From the NCBI RefSeq assembly GCF_047739745.1, contig NZ_JBLLVA010000012.1, forward strand, positions 1-64,000: a stretch of DNA of 64,000 bases. Direction: 5' to 3'. Below are positions 34,423 to 43,845 of this stretch, piece by piece. This DNA is from Pseudaminobacter sp047739745 (GTDB taxonomy: Bacteria > Pseudomonadota > Alphaproteobacteria > Rhizobiales > Rhizobiaceae). The position numbers and the translations under genes are program-made. Position 1 is the first letter of the stretch, and every line of letters starts with the position of its first letter. The notes under the pieces are model-generated. The model had not been told where the DNA came from. It saw nothing but the letters and a program-made list of their open reading frames with translations, and made no database searches.

Positions 34423-35574
34423 TCACGGCTTGCGGTTACCGACCAGTTCGAACTTGCCGTCCCGCACTGCAATGATCGCTACTTCCTTGTCGGGTGCGCG
34501 CGTCCGGTCCGAGAAGTCTGCCTTTCCGGTCACTCCATCGAATTCGGTGATTGTGAATATGGCTTCGTTGATTGCCCTCGGGCTAAGTTCACTCGCTTCG
34601 TTCATCGCTTCTGCCATGAGATACACAGAATCATAACCGAGGCCGGCGAAAGCATTCTCGGGTGGGGCTCCATATTCCATCGCGTAGCTTTTAATAAACT
34701 CACCCGGCTTGCCGGACTTAATCATTGCCATATGCGTGGTGAAGTACAGGTTCTGAGCGTTCTTCACGCCGGCGTTCTTGAGCAGGCCAGGATTGTCAAA
34801 AGCGTCGCCCCCGATGATCGGCTGCGTGATACCAGCCTCGCGCGCCTGTCGCACAAAGGTGGCATCATCACCGGGGTTCATAGCTGCGTAGATCACGTCT
34901 GGCGGCGGCTCGATGCTGCGGATGCGGCTGATATGGACGGAATAGTCCGACTCGCCCGTGTGAAAGCTACTTTCGCCGAGAACTTTGCCACCCTTTTCTT
35001 CGAACCGCTGCCTGAAGAACTGAGCGATAGCACGAGTGTAGGCGAAGTCAGCGTCGCGCAGCAGGAAGGCAGACTTGGCACCAAGATCATTTACTGCAAA
35101 ATCGGCAGCGACGAAGGCCTGGTAGTCGTCGCCAAACGGCATCATGTGACCGAACTCGCCCACCTGCTCGGGCAAATTCGGCACCGTACCGCCTGTATCC
35201 AGATATGGGATTCCTGCGTCCTGGGCGATCGGCGCGCTGGCCAGATAATACTCGGAATCGGTGACTCCGATAATGGCTGTGACTTTGTGTTCATGGACAA
35301 GCTGCAAGGCGGCATTGGCGATGTCCGCCAGCGTGCTCTTCCCATCGTAGTGGATGAGTTCGAGCGGCCTGCCATTTATGCCGCCTCCCTGATTGATTTT
35401 CTTGACGGCAAGCCGAGCCCCCTTGAGCGCTGGTTCCTCAAGGGCACGGTAAGACCCCGTCAGGCTGTAGATCGCTCCGATCCTGATTGGCTCTTCCGCT
35501 GAGACACCGCCAATGGCTAAGACAAGCCACACCGCAAATGTCAGGACAGCACGCCTCGTCAGATTCTGCTGCAT
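34423..35574 (-). CDS. Periplasmic substrate-binding protein (branched-chain amino acid type)
   Basis: A 383-residue exported protein with a signal peptide (about 1-26, ending VSA) and the type I periplasmic fold of LivJ/UrtA-like proteins: IRIGAIYSLTGSYRALEEPALKGA, then INGRPLELIHYDGKST and a VIYAAMNPGDDATFVRQARE stretch. No permease or ATPase gene lies nearby. It is divergent from a histidine kinase with a large periplasmic domain, so it may serve as a sensory partner and not as a transport component. Confidence 0.85.
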   Translation of the reverse strand: MQQNLTRRAVLTFAVWLVLAIGGVSAEEPIRIGAIYSLTGSYRALEEPALKGARLAVKKINQGGGINGRPLELIHYDGKSTLADIANAALQLVHEHKVTAIIGVTDSEYYLASAPIAQDAGIPYLDTGGTVPNLPEQVGEFGHMMPFGDDYQAFVAADFAVNDLGAKSAFLLRDADFAYTRAIAQFFRQRFEEKGGKVLGESSFHTGESDYSVHISRIRSIEPPPDVIYAAMNPGDDATFVRQAREAGITQPIIGGDAFDNPGLLKNAGVKNAQNLYFTTHMAMIKSGKPGEFIKSYAMEYGAPPENAFAGLGYDSVYLMAEAMNEASELSPRAINEAIFTITEFDGVTGKADFSDRTRAPDKEVAIIAVRDGKFELVGNRKP

Positions 35575-36060
35575 ATCGCCCTACCATCCTCTTGCCGATG
35601 GCCATGGCCAGTGGATGATTTGCCTCGAGGCTAGTTGTCACCTTGGATCTCGGCGCGCCGTCGCAGCTCCCGCTTGGCGCGGCGTGTCGATCGTTGAACA
35701 ACCGACGTCCGTTTGATCCTCTCGCCGCTATGGCCGACCGACTATTCATCCGCGTCAGTCCGGTGTAAAAATCTACACCAAGGCTCTTCTCCGGACCAGT
35801 CAAATCAATCAGGGTGCGGGAAAGCTGATTGCGGTTTGACCACGGCGCGGCCCGGGAGTGAACCTGCTTAGGTCGACGTTCATGCTCGCCGATCGTCTCC
35901 GGAGAGCAGCGAAGCTCGGGGGAGACCAGCGGAATCCCACAACGCCGAGATATGTCGAATTGCAGATTGCGGGAAGTAGCGCGTTGGAGCCCTTGAGCAT
36001 CCCGCTGTAACGTCAACGGGCATGCCACATGTGCGCTTCCGTTCGCGAAAGGCGATCTGG
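35575..36060. other. Divergent promoter region between binding protein and kinase
   Basis: 486 bp without a supportable gene. It must hold the promoters of both divergent units. A minus-strand frame runs through it but has no recognisable product and overlaps the binding-protein start. Confidence 0.35.
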
Positions 36061-38454
36061 ATGTCAGTCCAGCTGGGACTTCGTGGACGCCTGCTTTTGG
36101 CGTTTTTTGGAATCAGCGCTGTCTTCGCGCTCGGCGCCGCTGTGGCGATGTACTCGTTCCTGGAGATCGGGAAGGGTCTCGACCGTATCACACAGCGACG
36201 AATTCCCTCGGCTTTTGGGTCTCTGGAACTCTCGCGCCAAGCCGAACGGATCGTAGCAGCAGCGCCGCCCTTGCTGACTGCCAGCTCTCCCGAGGAGCGC
36301 AAGCAACTCTGGGGCACGGTGGCCGCCGACATCGAGCGCCTAAAGCTGTGGCTGGTCGACATAAAGACAAGTGAAAGTGAGAGCTTCTCTCGCTCGGGCA
36401 TCGAGCCCGCCGTGGAACGGCTGCACGCCAATCTCGCTTCACTCGACACTCTCGTCGGCCGGCGCCTGTCGATTGCTGAACAGAAGAAGGAGTTGCTTTC
36501 CCGGCTGTCCAAGACGAACGCCACGACGCAACGTCTGCTGCTTCCGCAGATTGCAATGACGCGCACAAAAATCCTTCAGTTACGGCAACCGCTGGATGAC
36601 CCTAACGTCGCAGCTGACGAGCGCACCGCGACTGCAAGCGATCTATCCCAGACAATACAAGCCTTTATCGGGCTGCAGCAGGCGCAGGCTGCGGCGTCCG
36701 CAATCAACGACCTTTTGCTCAAGGCCGCCTCTGCCGAAAAACGCAAAGACTTGTTGGTGCTGTACTATCCGCTGAACGACATGCTGGCCATCTTCGAACG
36801 GTTGGTTACTCATGACCTATGGGTCGGCACCGCGGCCAGCCTGGATCCGAGTTTGCGTCCGCACCTAGTTTCCCGGCTCGATGAATTCCGCGACATCGTC
36901 GCAACGACCCCAGGATTGCGTGATCGCGAGTTCGAAATAGTAGCCAGAGGCGAGCGGTTGCTGAAGGACAACGTGCTGCTGTCCGGCAATCTCACTGCGG
37001 GCGTGGACCTGCTGGTTTCGCGCGCAAAAGAGGACATTGCCAAAGCTAGCCGCGAAGCCTCCGTGGCACGACAATTCAGCACCAATGTCCTTATTGCGGC
37101 GGTCGCTTTGAGCCTTGTCGGTTCGATCCTCATCGTCTGGCTCTACGTCGGACGCAACGTGATCGCGCGCTTGACCGCACTTAGCGACAGCATGCAGGCG
37201 ATCGCCGGTGGGAACCTCAAGGCCGCACTCCCGGCGGATGGGGCCGACGAGATCGGCCGCATGAGTCATGCGCTTATCGTTTTCCGCGACACGGCCGTAG
37301 AGGTCGAGGAAAAGAACCTGCGTGAGGTGGCCGAGGCCCGTCAACGCCTCATTGACGCAATAGAGAGCATTTCGGAGGGTTTCGCGCTTTACGACGCGGA
37401 AGACCGGCTCGTCCTCTGTAACAGCCGCTATCGTGAAATCCTCTATCCGGGCATGGACAATGCCGTGGTATCCGGAGCCCGTTTTGAGGCGATTATCCGT
37501 GCAGCTGCAGAAAGTGGTCTTATCCAAGATGCAATCGGTCGCGAGGGGGAGTGGATTGCAGAGCGGCTGGAAGCGCATCGCAATCCAACCGGAACGCTCA
37601 TCCAATACCGCAGTCATCGTCGTTGGATTCAAGTGAATGAGCGGCGGATTGCCGGAGGCGACACGGTTGCCGTCTACACCGACATAACCGAACTCAAACG
37701 CCACGAAGCGGAGCTTGAGATCGCACGTGATGAAGCCATGGCCGCAACACAGGCTAAAAGCAAGTTCCTCGCCAATATGAGCCACGAACTTAGGACGCCG
37801 CTCAATTCTGTTTTGGGCTTCACTGAACTGCTGGTTGACGGGATTTACGGCGAGCTGCCGGAAAGGGCCAAAGCGACCGTGTCGCGCGTGCAGGAAAACG
37901 GCCGTCACCTTCTGGGCCTCATCAACGATGTGCTCGATCTTTCAAAGATCGAAGCAGGCCAGCTTACGCTCACCCTCGAAGACTATTCAGTGGGGCAGAT
38001 CGTTCGATCGGCGGTTACGGCGGTGGAGCCGCTGGCGCGTTCAAAGGGGCTTGCGCTCGCTGCGACCGTCCCTGGACATCTCCCGCTGGGCCGTGGTGAC
38101 GAACGCCGTCTGACACAGGTCCTTCTCAATTTGGCGGGCAATGCCGTCAAATTCACCGAGAGAGGCGGGGTCGACATTCTTGCCGATGTTGTCAACGGAC
38201 ATTTCGAGATAACCGTACGGGATACGGGTCCCGGAATCGCACCCGAAGACCAGGCGCTCATCTTCGAGGAATTCCAGCAGGTCGACAGCAGCAGCACCCG
38301 GCAGAAGGGTGGCACGGGTCTTGGCCTCGCGATCTCGAAGCGCTTCGTCGAAATGCACGGTGGAACAATATGCGTGGATTCGGTGCCCGGTGCCGGCTCG
38401 ACCTTCCGTATGACGATACCGATCAACGCAGAGGAGCGCGTGAAGGCGGCATGA
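36061..38454 (+). CDS. Membrane sensor histidine kinase with large periplasmic domain
   Basis: A 797-residue kinase. TM1 at about 9-33, an all-helical periplasmic region of about 300 residues, TM2 at about 340-362 (TNVLIAAVALSLVGSILIVW), HAMP at about 363-415, a PAS domain at about 425-540, HisKA with phospho-acceptor His in NMSHELRTPLN near 575, and HATPase with N box (NLAGNAVKF), G1 (DTGPGIAPED) and G2 (GGTGLGLAIS). Start 36061 (MSVQLGLRG) is preferred over 36022. It overlaps the next gene by ATGA. The layout recalls TorS-type kinases that read a periplasmic binding protein. Confidence 0.88.
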   Translation: MSVQLGLRGRLLLAFFGISAVFALGAAVAMYSFLEIGKGLDRITQRRIPSAFGSLELSRQAERIVAAAPPLLTASSPEERKQLWGTVAADIERLKLWLVDIKTSESESFSRSGIEPAVERLHANLASLDTLVGRRLSIAEQKKELLSRLSKTNATTQRLLLPQIAMTRTKILQLRQPLDDPNVAADERTATASDLSQTIQAFIGLQQAQAAASAINDLLLKAASAEKRKDLLVLYYPLNDMLAIFERLVTHDLWVGTAASLDPSLRPHLVSRLDEFRDIVATTPGLRDREFEIVARGERLLKDNVLLSGNLTAGVDLLVSRAKEDIAKASREASVARQFSTNVLIAAVALSLVGSILIVWLYVGRNVIARLTALSDSMQAIAGGNLKAALPADGADEIGRMSHALIVFRDTAVEVEEKNLREVAEARQRLIDAIESISEGFALYDAEDRLVLCNSRYREILYPGMDNAVVSGARFEAIIRAAAESGLIQDAIGREGEWIAERLEAHRNPTGTLIQYRSHRRWIQVNERRIAGGDTVAVYTDITELKRHEAELEIARDEAMAATQAKSKFLANMSHELRTPLNSVLGFTELLVDGIYGELPERAKATVSRVQENGRHLLGLINDVLDLSKIEAGQLTLTLEDYSVGQIVRSAVTAVEPLARSKGLALAATVPGHLPLGRGDERRLTQVLLNLAGNAVKFTERGGVDILADVVNGHFEITVRDTGPGIAPEDQALIFEEFQQVDSSSTRQKGGTGLGLAISKRFVEMHGGTICVDSVPGAGSTFRMTIPINAEERVKAA

Positions 38455-38816
38455 GCAAACGAATCTTGATAGTGGAGGACACGGAGGACAACCGTCAAAT
38501 CGTGCGCGACCTCATCGCCACAACCGACTTCGAACTGATCGAGGCGGTAGACGGTGCTGCAGGCGTAGCTGCTGCGGCGGCCCAGATGCCGGACCTTATC
38601 CTCATGGACATTCAGCTTCCTGTGTTGGACGGGTATGAAGCTGCTCGCCGCATAAAGGCGGATCCGGCGATCCGGCATATTCCGATAATCGCCGTCACCT
38701 CTTACGCGTTGTCGGGCGACGAGGCCAAGGCCATTGCTGCTGGGTGCGATGGTTACGTTGCCAAGCCATTCAGTCCGCGCCGATTGCTGGCAATGATCAA
38801 TGAATTTCTGTCTTAG
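38451..38816 (+). CDS. Single-domain CheY/DivK-like response regulator
   Basis: A 121-residue receiver domain with all key residues: acidic pair in VEDTEDN, acceptor Asp in LILMDIQLP, Thr in AVTSYA, Lys in AKPFSP. It has no output domain. The start codon overlaps the kinase stop (ATGA 38451-38454), so kinase and receiver are co-translated. It could relay phosphate between the kinase and the receiver-cyclase encoded next. Confidence 0.92.
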   Translation: MSKRILIVEDTEDNRQIVRDLIATTDFELIEAVDGAAGVAAAAAQMPDLILMDIQLPVLDGYEAARRIKADPAIRHIPIIAVTSYALSGDEAKAIAAGCDGYVAKPFSPRRLLAMINEFLS

Positions 38817-38826
38817 GAGGCTCCAC

Positions 38827-39966
38827 TTGCACGATCCGCCTCGCATTCTCGCTGTCGATGATACGCCTGAAAATCTCGAAATCGTGCGCATGCGCCTGGA
38901 GGCGAACGGTTACGAAGTGGTGACCGCCGGAGACGGCGAACAGGGTCTCGCGGAAGCGCGCGTCCTAAAACCTGATCTGATCCTGCTGGACGTTATGATG
39001 CCGAGGCTTGACGGCATTAGCGTTGTGCGCGAACTCAAACAGGACGTGTCGTTGCGGTCGATTCCGGTCATCCTTGTAACTGCTAAAGCTGATACGCGAG
39101 ATGTCGTCGAGGGATTGGACGCCGGCGGCGACGACTATTTGACCAAACCGTTCGAGCACCGGGCGCTGCTTGCGCGAGTGCGGTCGATGCTACGCCAGAA
39201 GGCGCTTCACGATACCATCGAGAGCCAGGCGCGCAGCCTCGTGGATCAGGCGGAGCAGTTGGCGGCGTGGAACCGATCCCTCGAACAAACCGTGGCGGAG
39301 CAGGTGACGGAGATCGAGCGGATGAGCCGACTGCGACGGTTTCTGCCCGCAGAAGTCGCCGATCTCATCATGGCAGCGGGCAACGGAGACCGGCTTCTCG
39401 AAAGCCATCGTCGCGAGGTGACCGTCGTCTTTTGCGATTTGCGTGGTTTTACTGCCTTCGCCGAGACGTCCGAACCTGAAGAGGTGATGACAGTTCTTGG
39501 CGAGTATCACTCTTGTCTGGGCAAACAAATCACCCGACACGGGGGGACTTTGGAACGGTTCGTTGGCGACGGCCTATTGGTCGTTTTCAACGATCCGCTG
39601 CCTTGCGCCGAGCACACCGAGCGGGCCGTCTTAATGGCTGCGGCAATGCGTGACGCAATTGACGAGCATTCAGAGCGGTGGCGCAAGCGAGATCACTTGC
39701 TTGGATTTGGCATCGGCATCGCCCGGGGCCACGCAACCATCGGACAGATCGGATTCGATCAGCGCTCCGATTATGCTGTCATCGGCACTGTTCCGAACCA
39801 TGCGGCGCGATTGTGCCACGAGGCCAAATCGGGGCAGATCCTTGTCAGCCAACGGGTCCTCGGCATTGTGGAATCATTGGTTGAGTCGGCTCCTGTCGGC
39901 GAATTGATGTTGAAAGGCTTTCACCGCCCGATGTTGGCATACGAGATTATCCGGTGGCTTGGCTGA
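38827..39966 (+). CDS. Receiver-class III adenylate/guanylate cyclase
   Basis: A 379-residue cytoplasmic protein. The receiver (about 1-125) keeps acidic VDDTPEN, acceptor Asp in LILLDVMMP, Thr in LVTAKAD and Lys in LTKPFEH. A coiled coil lies at about 130-180. The class III cyclase domain (about 200-340) has both metal Asp residues (VVFCDLRGFT, GDGLLVVF). TTG 38827 is chosen as start because AGGAGG lies 6 bases before it. Phosphorylation by the upstream kinase should gate cyclic-nucleotide synthesis. Confidence 0.88.
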   Translation: MHDPPRILAVDDTPENLEIVRMRLEANGYEVVTAGDGEQGLAEARVLKPDLILLDVMMPRLDGISVVRELKQDVSLRSIPVILVTAKADTRDVVEGLDAGGDDYLTKPFEHRALLARVRSMLRQKALHDTIESQARSLVDQAEQLAAWNRSLEQTVAEQVTEIERMSRLRRFLPAEVADLIMAAGNGDRLLESHRREVTVVFCDLRGFTAFAETSEPEEVMTVLGEYHSCLGKQITRHGGTLERFVGDGLLVVFNDPLPCAEHTERAVLMAAAMRDAIDEHSERWRKRDHLLGFGIGIARGHATIGQIGFDQRSDYAVIGTVPNHAARLCHEAKSGQILVSQRVLGIVESLVESAPVGELMLKGFHRPMLAYEIIRWLG

Positions 39967-40056
39967 CATACTGGCGACAGCCGCGAGTTTTTCCCCGATC
40001 CGGACCGACAGGTTCGGGCGGCGATGACAAAAGAGCGGCCGGCAAGAGGACGGAAC

Positions 40057-40428
40057 CTAAGCGGACTCCTTCTGATGTTCACATGCTTTTTCGCACAGAG
40101 CCCGAAATCCTTCGACTTCTTCTACGGTCAAATGCTCGATTCCGATGAAACGGTTACGACCGCTGCTAACGCGTATGAGCTCGTCCAGTTTGGCCTGGAC
40201 AGCCGTACCATCTCGATTCTGGGTATTTTGAATCAGGAACACCATCAGGAAGGTGATAATAGTCGTTCCTGTGTTGATGATCAGCTGCCAAGTGTCGGAA
40301 AAGTGGAAGAATGGGCCAGTAGCCGCCCAAACGACAACAATCGAGACGCAGGCTGTAAACGTGGCTGGGTTGCCTGCGCCTCGAGCAATAACGTTAGCAG
40401 CGGCGGTGAAGACCTTCTGAACTGTCAT
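40057..40428 (-). CDS. Low-affinity iron permease family protein
   Basis: A 123-residue protein with two membrane spans (about 22-42 and 52-70) and the family stretch FHFSDTWQLIINTGTTIITFLMVFLIQNTQNRD. The family is named for a yeast-like low-affinity Fe permease, but bacterial members are untested small membrane proteins. It is 20 bp downstream of the DUF892 gene in the same direction. Confidence 0.85.
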   Translation of the reverse strand: MTVQKVFTAAANVIARGAGNPATFTACVSIVVVWAATGPFFHFSDTWQLIINTGTTIITFLMVFLIQNTQNRDGTAVQAKLDELIRVSSGRNRFIGIEHLTVEEVEGFRALCEKACEHQKESA

Positions 40429-40448
40429 TGGCGTGACCGGAGATGCAA

Positions 40449-40952
40449 TCAGGCCGCCTTGCCTAGCGCCTTTTCATTCACCAAACTGTCCGCAAGTCCG
40501 GTCAATGCCTCGTCCGTTTTGGATTCTTCGGTTAAAGTTGCGTCAAGCAGTTTTACTGCATCCTTCATCCCGAGCAACTCCGCCCAGCGCTTGAGTGTGC
40601 CGTAACGCGTGATTTCGTAGTGCTCGACGGCCTGCGCGGCAGCCAAGAGACCTGCATCGAGCGCCGGCGTTCCCTTATATTCATCGAGGATTTCCTCGCC
40701 TTCCTCGATGATTCCGTCGATGGCCGGGCAATTCTTGCCCTGGGCGCGCTTGCCAAGAATTTCGAATACGTCCTGCAGCCGCTCGACCTGCTGCTCGGTC
40801 TCGTCGCGATGCTTCTCGAAAGCCGCCTTCAGATCGGCAGCCTGGGCGCCTTTAGCCATTTTGGGCAATGCTTTCAGAATTTTTCGCTCGGCGTAGTAAA
40901 TGTCTTTCAGGCTATCATGGAACATATCTTGCAGCGTCTTTTCTTTTGCCAT
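40449..40952 (-). CDS. YciE-like ferritin-fold protein (DUF892)
   Basis: A 167-residue helical protein of the YciE/DUF892 family: MAKEKTLQDMFHDSLKDIYYAE at the start, then helices with Glu and His placed as in ferritin-like di-metal proteins (EKHRDETEQQ, EHYEITRYGTL). Members are stress-induced and their chemistry is not settled. Start 40952 gives the family N-terminus; the open frame extends 63 codons upstream without family features. It is followed by the iron-permease-like gene. Confidence 0.88.
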   Translation of the reverse strand: MAKEKTLQDMFHDSLKDIYYAERKILKALPKMAKGAQAADLKAAFEKHRDETEQQVERLQDVFEILGKRAQGKNCPAIDGIIEEGEEILDEYKGTPALDAGLLAAAQAVEHYEITRYGTLKRWAELLGMKDAVKLLDATLTEESKTDEALTGLADSLVNEKALGKAA

Positions 40953-41203
40953 GGTCCCGTCCTTGTTGTGAGAGGTTGGTTGTGAGGTTGGCCCCCGAAT
41001 GAGTGGAATGAATGACCGGCAACTAGGTTCCGTATGGTAGCGATAGACAAAAACTGCCTCACCCCACGAAAGAAGGCCTGTCGCCTCGGCGCACGCCACG
41101 GGCCTTCGGGCAAACTGCCATTTCATGATGTCAACCATCATCAGCTCGGCGGCGAGTGTTGACTATGCGTCCAGCCAACGTCTCACACTCGTCGCTCCTC
41201 GCT

Positions 41204-41665
41204 CTAGCTGACCTTAACCACGCTTAGCCGACCATCGCTTTCTACGTGGGCGGATTTGACGTCAGTAATGTCATCCACGCCCTCCAGGCGAAGATGACCC
41301 AACAACTCATCCAGCGTGAGCGCTTCTTTCTTCAAGTTGGCAGTGATTACCCGACCGTCCTTGATGATGGGAAGTGGCGGCTGCTCGACCAGGCGCTGGA
41401 AAGCGGGAAAGAAATAGGACAGTTTGTTCGTCAGATAGTTGAGGCCTACGAAGACGCCTATTTGAACCGCTCCGTCTGTGAGGGAAGAATAATCTCCGAG
41501 CGAATGAGACGCGGCTTCCGTAATGAGAAGAAGGAAAACCAGGTCCATAGGGGCCATCTCGCCTCCGGTCCTCCGCGGCAGCACGCGGAAAAGGAACATG
41601 AAACCCAAAAACAGAAGCGCGCCTCTCGCGATAAGTTCCCACAACGAGGTCTCAAGTTCGAACAT
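41204..41665 (-). CDS. YetF-like membrane protein (DUF421)
   Basis: A 153-residue protein of the DUF421/YetF family, with hydrophobic spans in the first 90 residues (RGALLFLGFMFLFRVLP) and a cytosolic C-terminal part with the conserved PPLPIIKDGRVITANLKKEALT. AGGAGG precedes the ATG. Function is unknown in this family. It lies beside other membrane/stress genes on the minus strand. Confidence 0.85.
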   Translation of the reverse strand: MFELETSLWELIARGALLFLGFMFLFRVLPRRTGGEMAPMDLVFLLLITEAASHSLGDYSSLTDGAVQIGVFVGLNYLTNKLSYFFPAFQRLVEQPPLPIIKDGRVITANLKKEALTLDELLGHLRLEGVDDITDVKSAHVESDGRLSVVKVS

Positions 41666-41837
41666 GTCTGATCAGCCTCCTAACCTGCTCCGGCCATTGG
41701 CGCCCTGTCTTAAAAAGCGGTAGATCACCTAGCGTTCCATCCGAATGAAGCGGCGAGCAGACCTCGAAAATTATTTCGCGCCGAGCCGAACTTCTTTGCT
41801 GGTCAAAGGTTGGAGACGATTGCAATGAGACTACCCC

Positions 41838-42137
41838 ATGCTGAACAAGCCGTATCGATCCCCTTATGAATCAGTTGCCAAGGCTTGCCCCTTCAATGTG
41901 CCATCTGCAGTGAAGCGGGCAGTACTCTTCTTTTTGTGCAAGCACGTAGATGGGAGGGCTATCTCAACCTCGAAGCTTGTAGGCGAAGTCCGAAAGAGTG
42001 TGCCGACGTGCACACTGACAGACGACCAGATAGAGGAGTATGCCGTCCGAACGGCTGTTAGGGAGGATTTCACTGTAAAGTTTGATCGAAAGGCAAGCGG
42101 TTCCGCGCCATGGGATGCGTTTCTGATGCGGCAGTAG
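41838..42137 (+). CDS. Hypothetical 99-residue protein
   Basis: A basic protein with no membrane span and no family I recognise. Its middle (about 55-75, TLTDDQIEEYAVRTAVRE) reads as a structured helical segment. It is followed 12 bp later by a small membrane protein gene, so the two may be one unit. Confidence 0.55.
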   Translation: MLNKPYRSPYESVAKACPFNVPSAVKRAVLFFLCKHVDGRAISTSKLVGEVRKSVPTCTLTDDQIEEYAVRTAVREDFTVKFDRKASGSAPWDAFLMRQ

Positions 42138-42149
42138 CGGAGGGCCAAA

Positions 42150-42284
42150 ATGTCGCGACCCGCAATCGCAATCGTGGTGCTGGCTGTTCTGCTCGTCGCG
42201 GCTTTCTTGCTGTCTCCTCGATTGAGGAACACGAACCCGGATGCTTCCGGCGACTCGCCTGCAGCATCGCTCCAACACCGGTGA
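42150..42284 (+). CDS. Small single-span membrane protein (44 residues)
   Basis: A 44-residue frame with a clear membrane segment (IAIVVLAVLLVAAFLLSP) at residues 6-23 and a polar tail. GCGGAGGG lies in front of the ATG at a good distance. It follows the 99-residue gene by 12 bp. The family is unknown. Confidence 0.55.
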   Translation: MSRPAIAIVVLAVLLVAAFLLSPRLRNTNPDASGDSPAASLQHR

Positions 42285-42770
42285 CGTAGTTGCTCCAACG
42301 CGTTTATATCACGCATCAGCCTTCAGAAATATCGGTCTGTCGATCTGTCGGGCTTCTACGCTGCTGAACCTTTCTCTGCCTGATGACAATTTCCGGCTCT
42401 TCAGTCCGCAACGACATACTGTAGCGAGAAGGTGCGATCGAATAGACCGTTCACGGGTGGCTTGGGGATGGTTCGCTCCTGAGAAGATGGAGTTCTGGCG
42501 TCCAGCCACTTGACTGCACAAAGAGATCAAGGCCGACAGATTGGCCTAGCGGGACCAACTCGCCCTCACTAAACTCGCCGATGCCGAGGTCGGCGGAGCG
42601 CGTGCCTGTCCTGCAGTGGACGAGTACAGGACCGCCACCTGCGAAAGGACTTTCTGGAACGCGCGGCGGCCTTCGTTCACCTTGACCTGGAACGATTGGA
42701 ATGTGCGAGTTAGCTCAGCCCTTCGCCTTTAGCGGTCTGGCGTTTCCAGGACCGCAGGCGTTCCCGGCTG
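42285..42770. other. Intergenic stretch
   Basis: No supportable gene. The frames present are short and lack ribosome binding sites. No repeat or dyad of note was seen. Confidence 0.35.
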
Positions 42771-43748
42771 CTACGCCCGAAAACGCCGCCGGAACTCGGT
42801 CGGCGTGAGACCAACGATCCGCATGAACACCTTCCGGAAGGCGCTGGGATCGGCGTACCCCACCTCCCAGGCAACCCGGTCGACAGCGAGCGTGCTGAAC
42901 TGCAACAGTTCCTGAGCCTTGCCGACGCGGAGCCGTTGATAATACTCCGTGGAGGTCAGGCCGGTGGCCTTCTGGAATCTCCTCAGGAAGGTCCGCTCCT
43001 CCAGTCCCGCCTGGGCGGCGAGCGTCGGCAGGCCAATGTCTTTCGCCTCGGTGGCCTGCAGCCAGTGCTGCACCTTCAGGACGGCGGCATCGCCATGCGT
43101 AAACCGCGGCGAGAAGGTGCTGTAGTAGCGCTGCTCGCGCCCAGGCGGATCGACCAGCAAGTGCCGAGCCGTCTCGACCATGATCGTCGGGCCCAGGAAC
43201 CTGTCCACCAGCTTCAGCCCCAGGTCCGTCCAAGCCATGACGCCGCCGGCGGTTATGACATCGCCGTCATCGATGATCAGGCGGTCGGTTTCCACATGCC
43301 CCAGGTCCGGGAACCGGGCTCGGAGTATCTCGCCATAGGCCCAGTGCGTCGTCACCGTGCGGCCCGCCAGCACGCCGGACTGGGCGAGCACCAGTGCGCC
43401 CGCGCAAACCGAGGCAAGCGTAATCCCTTCGCTATGCTTCTCCCTGAGCCAATCCGAATAGAGCGCGGCCGTCTCTCCCGAAACCGGTTCGCCCAAGGCC
43501 GGCGGAAGGATGAGAACGCTCGGCGATCCCATGCTGCCGGGATGGGTGTCGAACACTCGAACGGGGGACTCCGCCTCGCAGGACTTTTGCCAGTGGCTGA
43601 CGCGCAGCAGCCGCGCATCGCCAGCCTTTTGCTTCTGTCCTGCAAGATCTTCGGCAACCGCAAACAGGTCGGTGAGGCCAAGCACTGCCGCTATCTGTGC
43701 ACCAGGATAGATCACTATGCCGATCTCTGGCACGTCATCAGCTGCCAT
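42771..43748 (-). CDS. GlxA-family regulator (DJ-1/PfpI domain plus AraC helix-turn-helix)
   Basis: A 325-residue regulator. The N-terminal DJ-1/PfpI-like domain (about 8-185) has the nucleophile-elbow position ASVCAGALVLAQSG. The C-terminal AraC-type pair of helix-turn-helix motifs (about 220-325) includes DIGLPTLAAQAGLEERTFLR and WEVGYADPSAFRKVF. Such proteins usually activate a neighbouring catabolic gene. It is divergent from the isochorismatase-like hydrolase with only about 97 bp between starts, so that gene is the obvious target. Confidence 0.9.
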   Translation of the reverse strand: MAADDVPEIGIVIYPGAQIAAVLGLTDLFAVAEDLAGQKQKAGDARLLRVSHWQKSCEAESPVRVFDTHPGSMGSPSVLILPPALGEPVSGETAALYSDWLREKHSEGITLASVCAGALVLAQSGVLAGRTVTTHWAYGEILRARFPDLGHVETDRLIIDDGDVITAGGVMAWTDLGLKLVDRFLGPTIMVETARHLLVDPPGREQRYYSTFSPRFTHGDAAVLKVQHWLQATEAKDIGLPTLAAQAGLEERTFLRRFQKATGLTSTEYYQRLRVGKAQELLQFSTLAVDRVAWEVGYADPSAFRKVFMRIVGLTPTEFRRRFRA

Positions 43749-43845
43749 GTCGATATCGCCTCGCATTATGTCGGTAGCGCCAATTCATATCGGGTCCCCG
43801 CTCGCCCATATCCAGAGCAGTCCACCTCCAAGAAAAGGAATGCTT

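Noticed and set aside
35438..36028. 196-codon minus-strand frame upstream of the binding protein
   Set aside because: It overlaps the binding-protein start, shows no family and would fill the divergent promoter region.
42715..43233. 172-codon minus-strand frame inside the GlxA-like gene
   Set aside because: Out of frame with the well-supported regulator and Gly/Arg/Pro-rich; a shadow.
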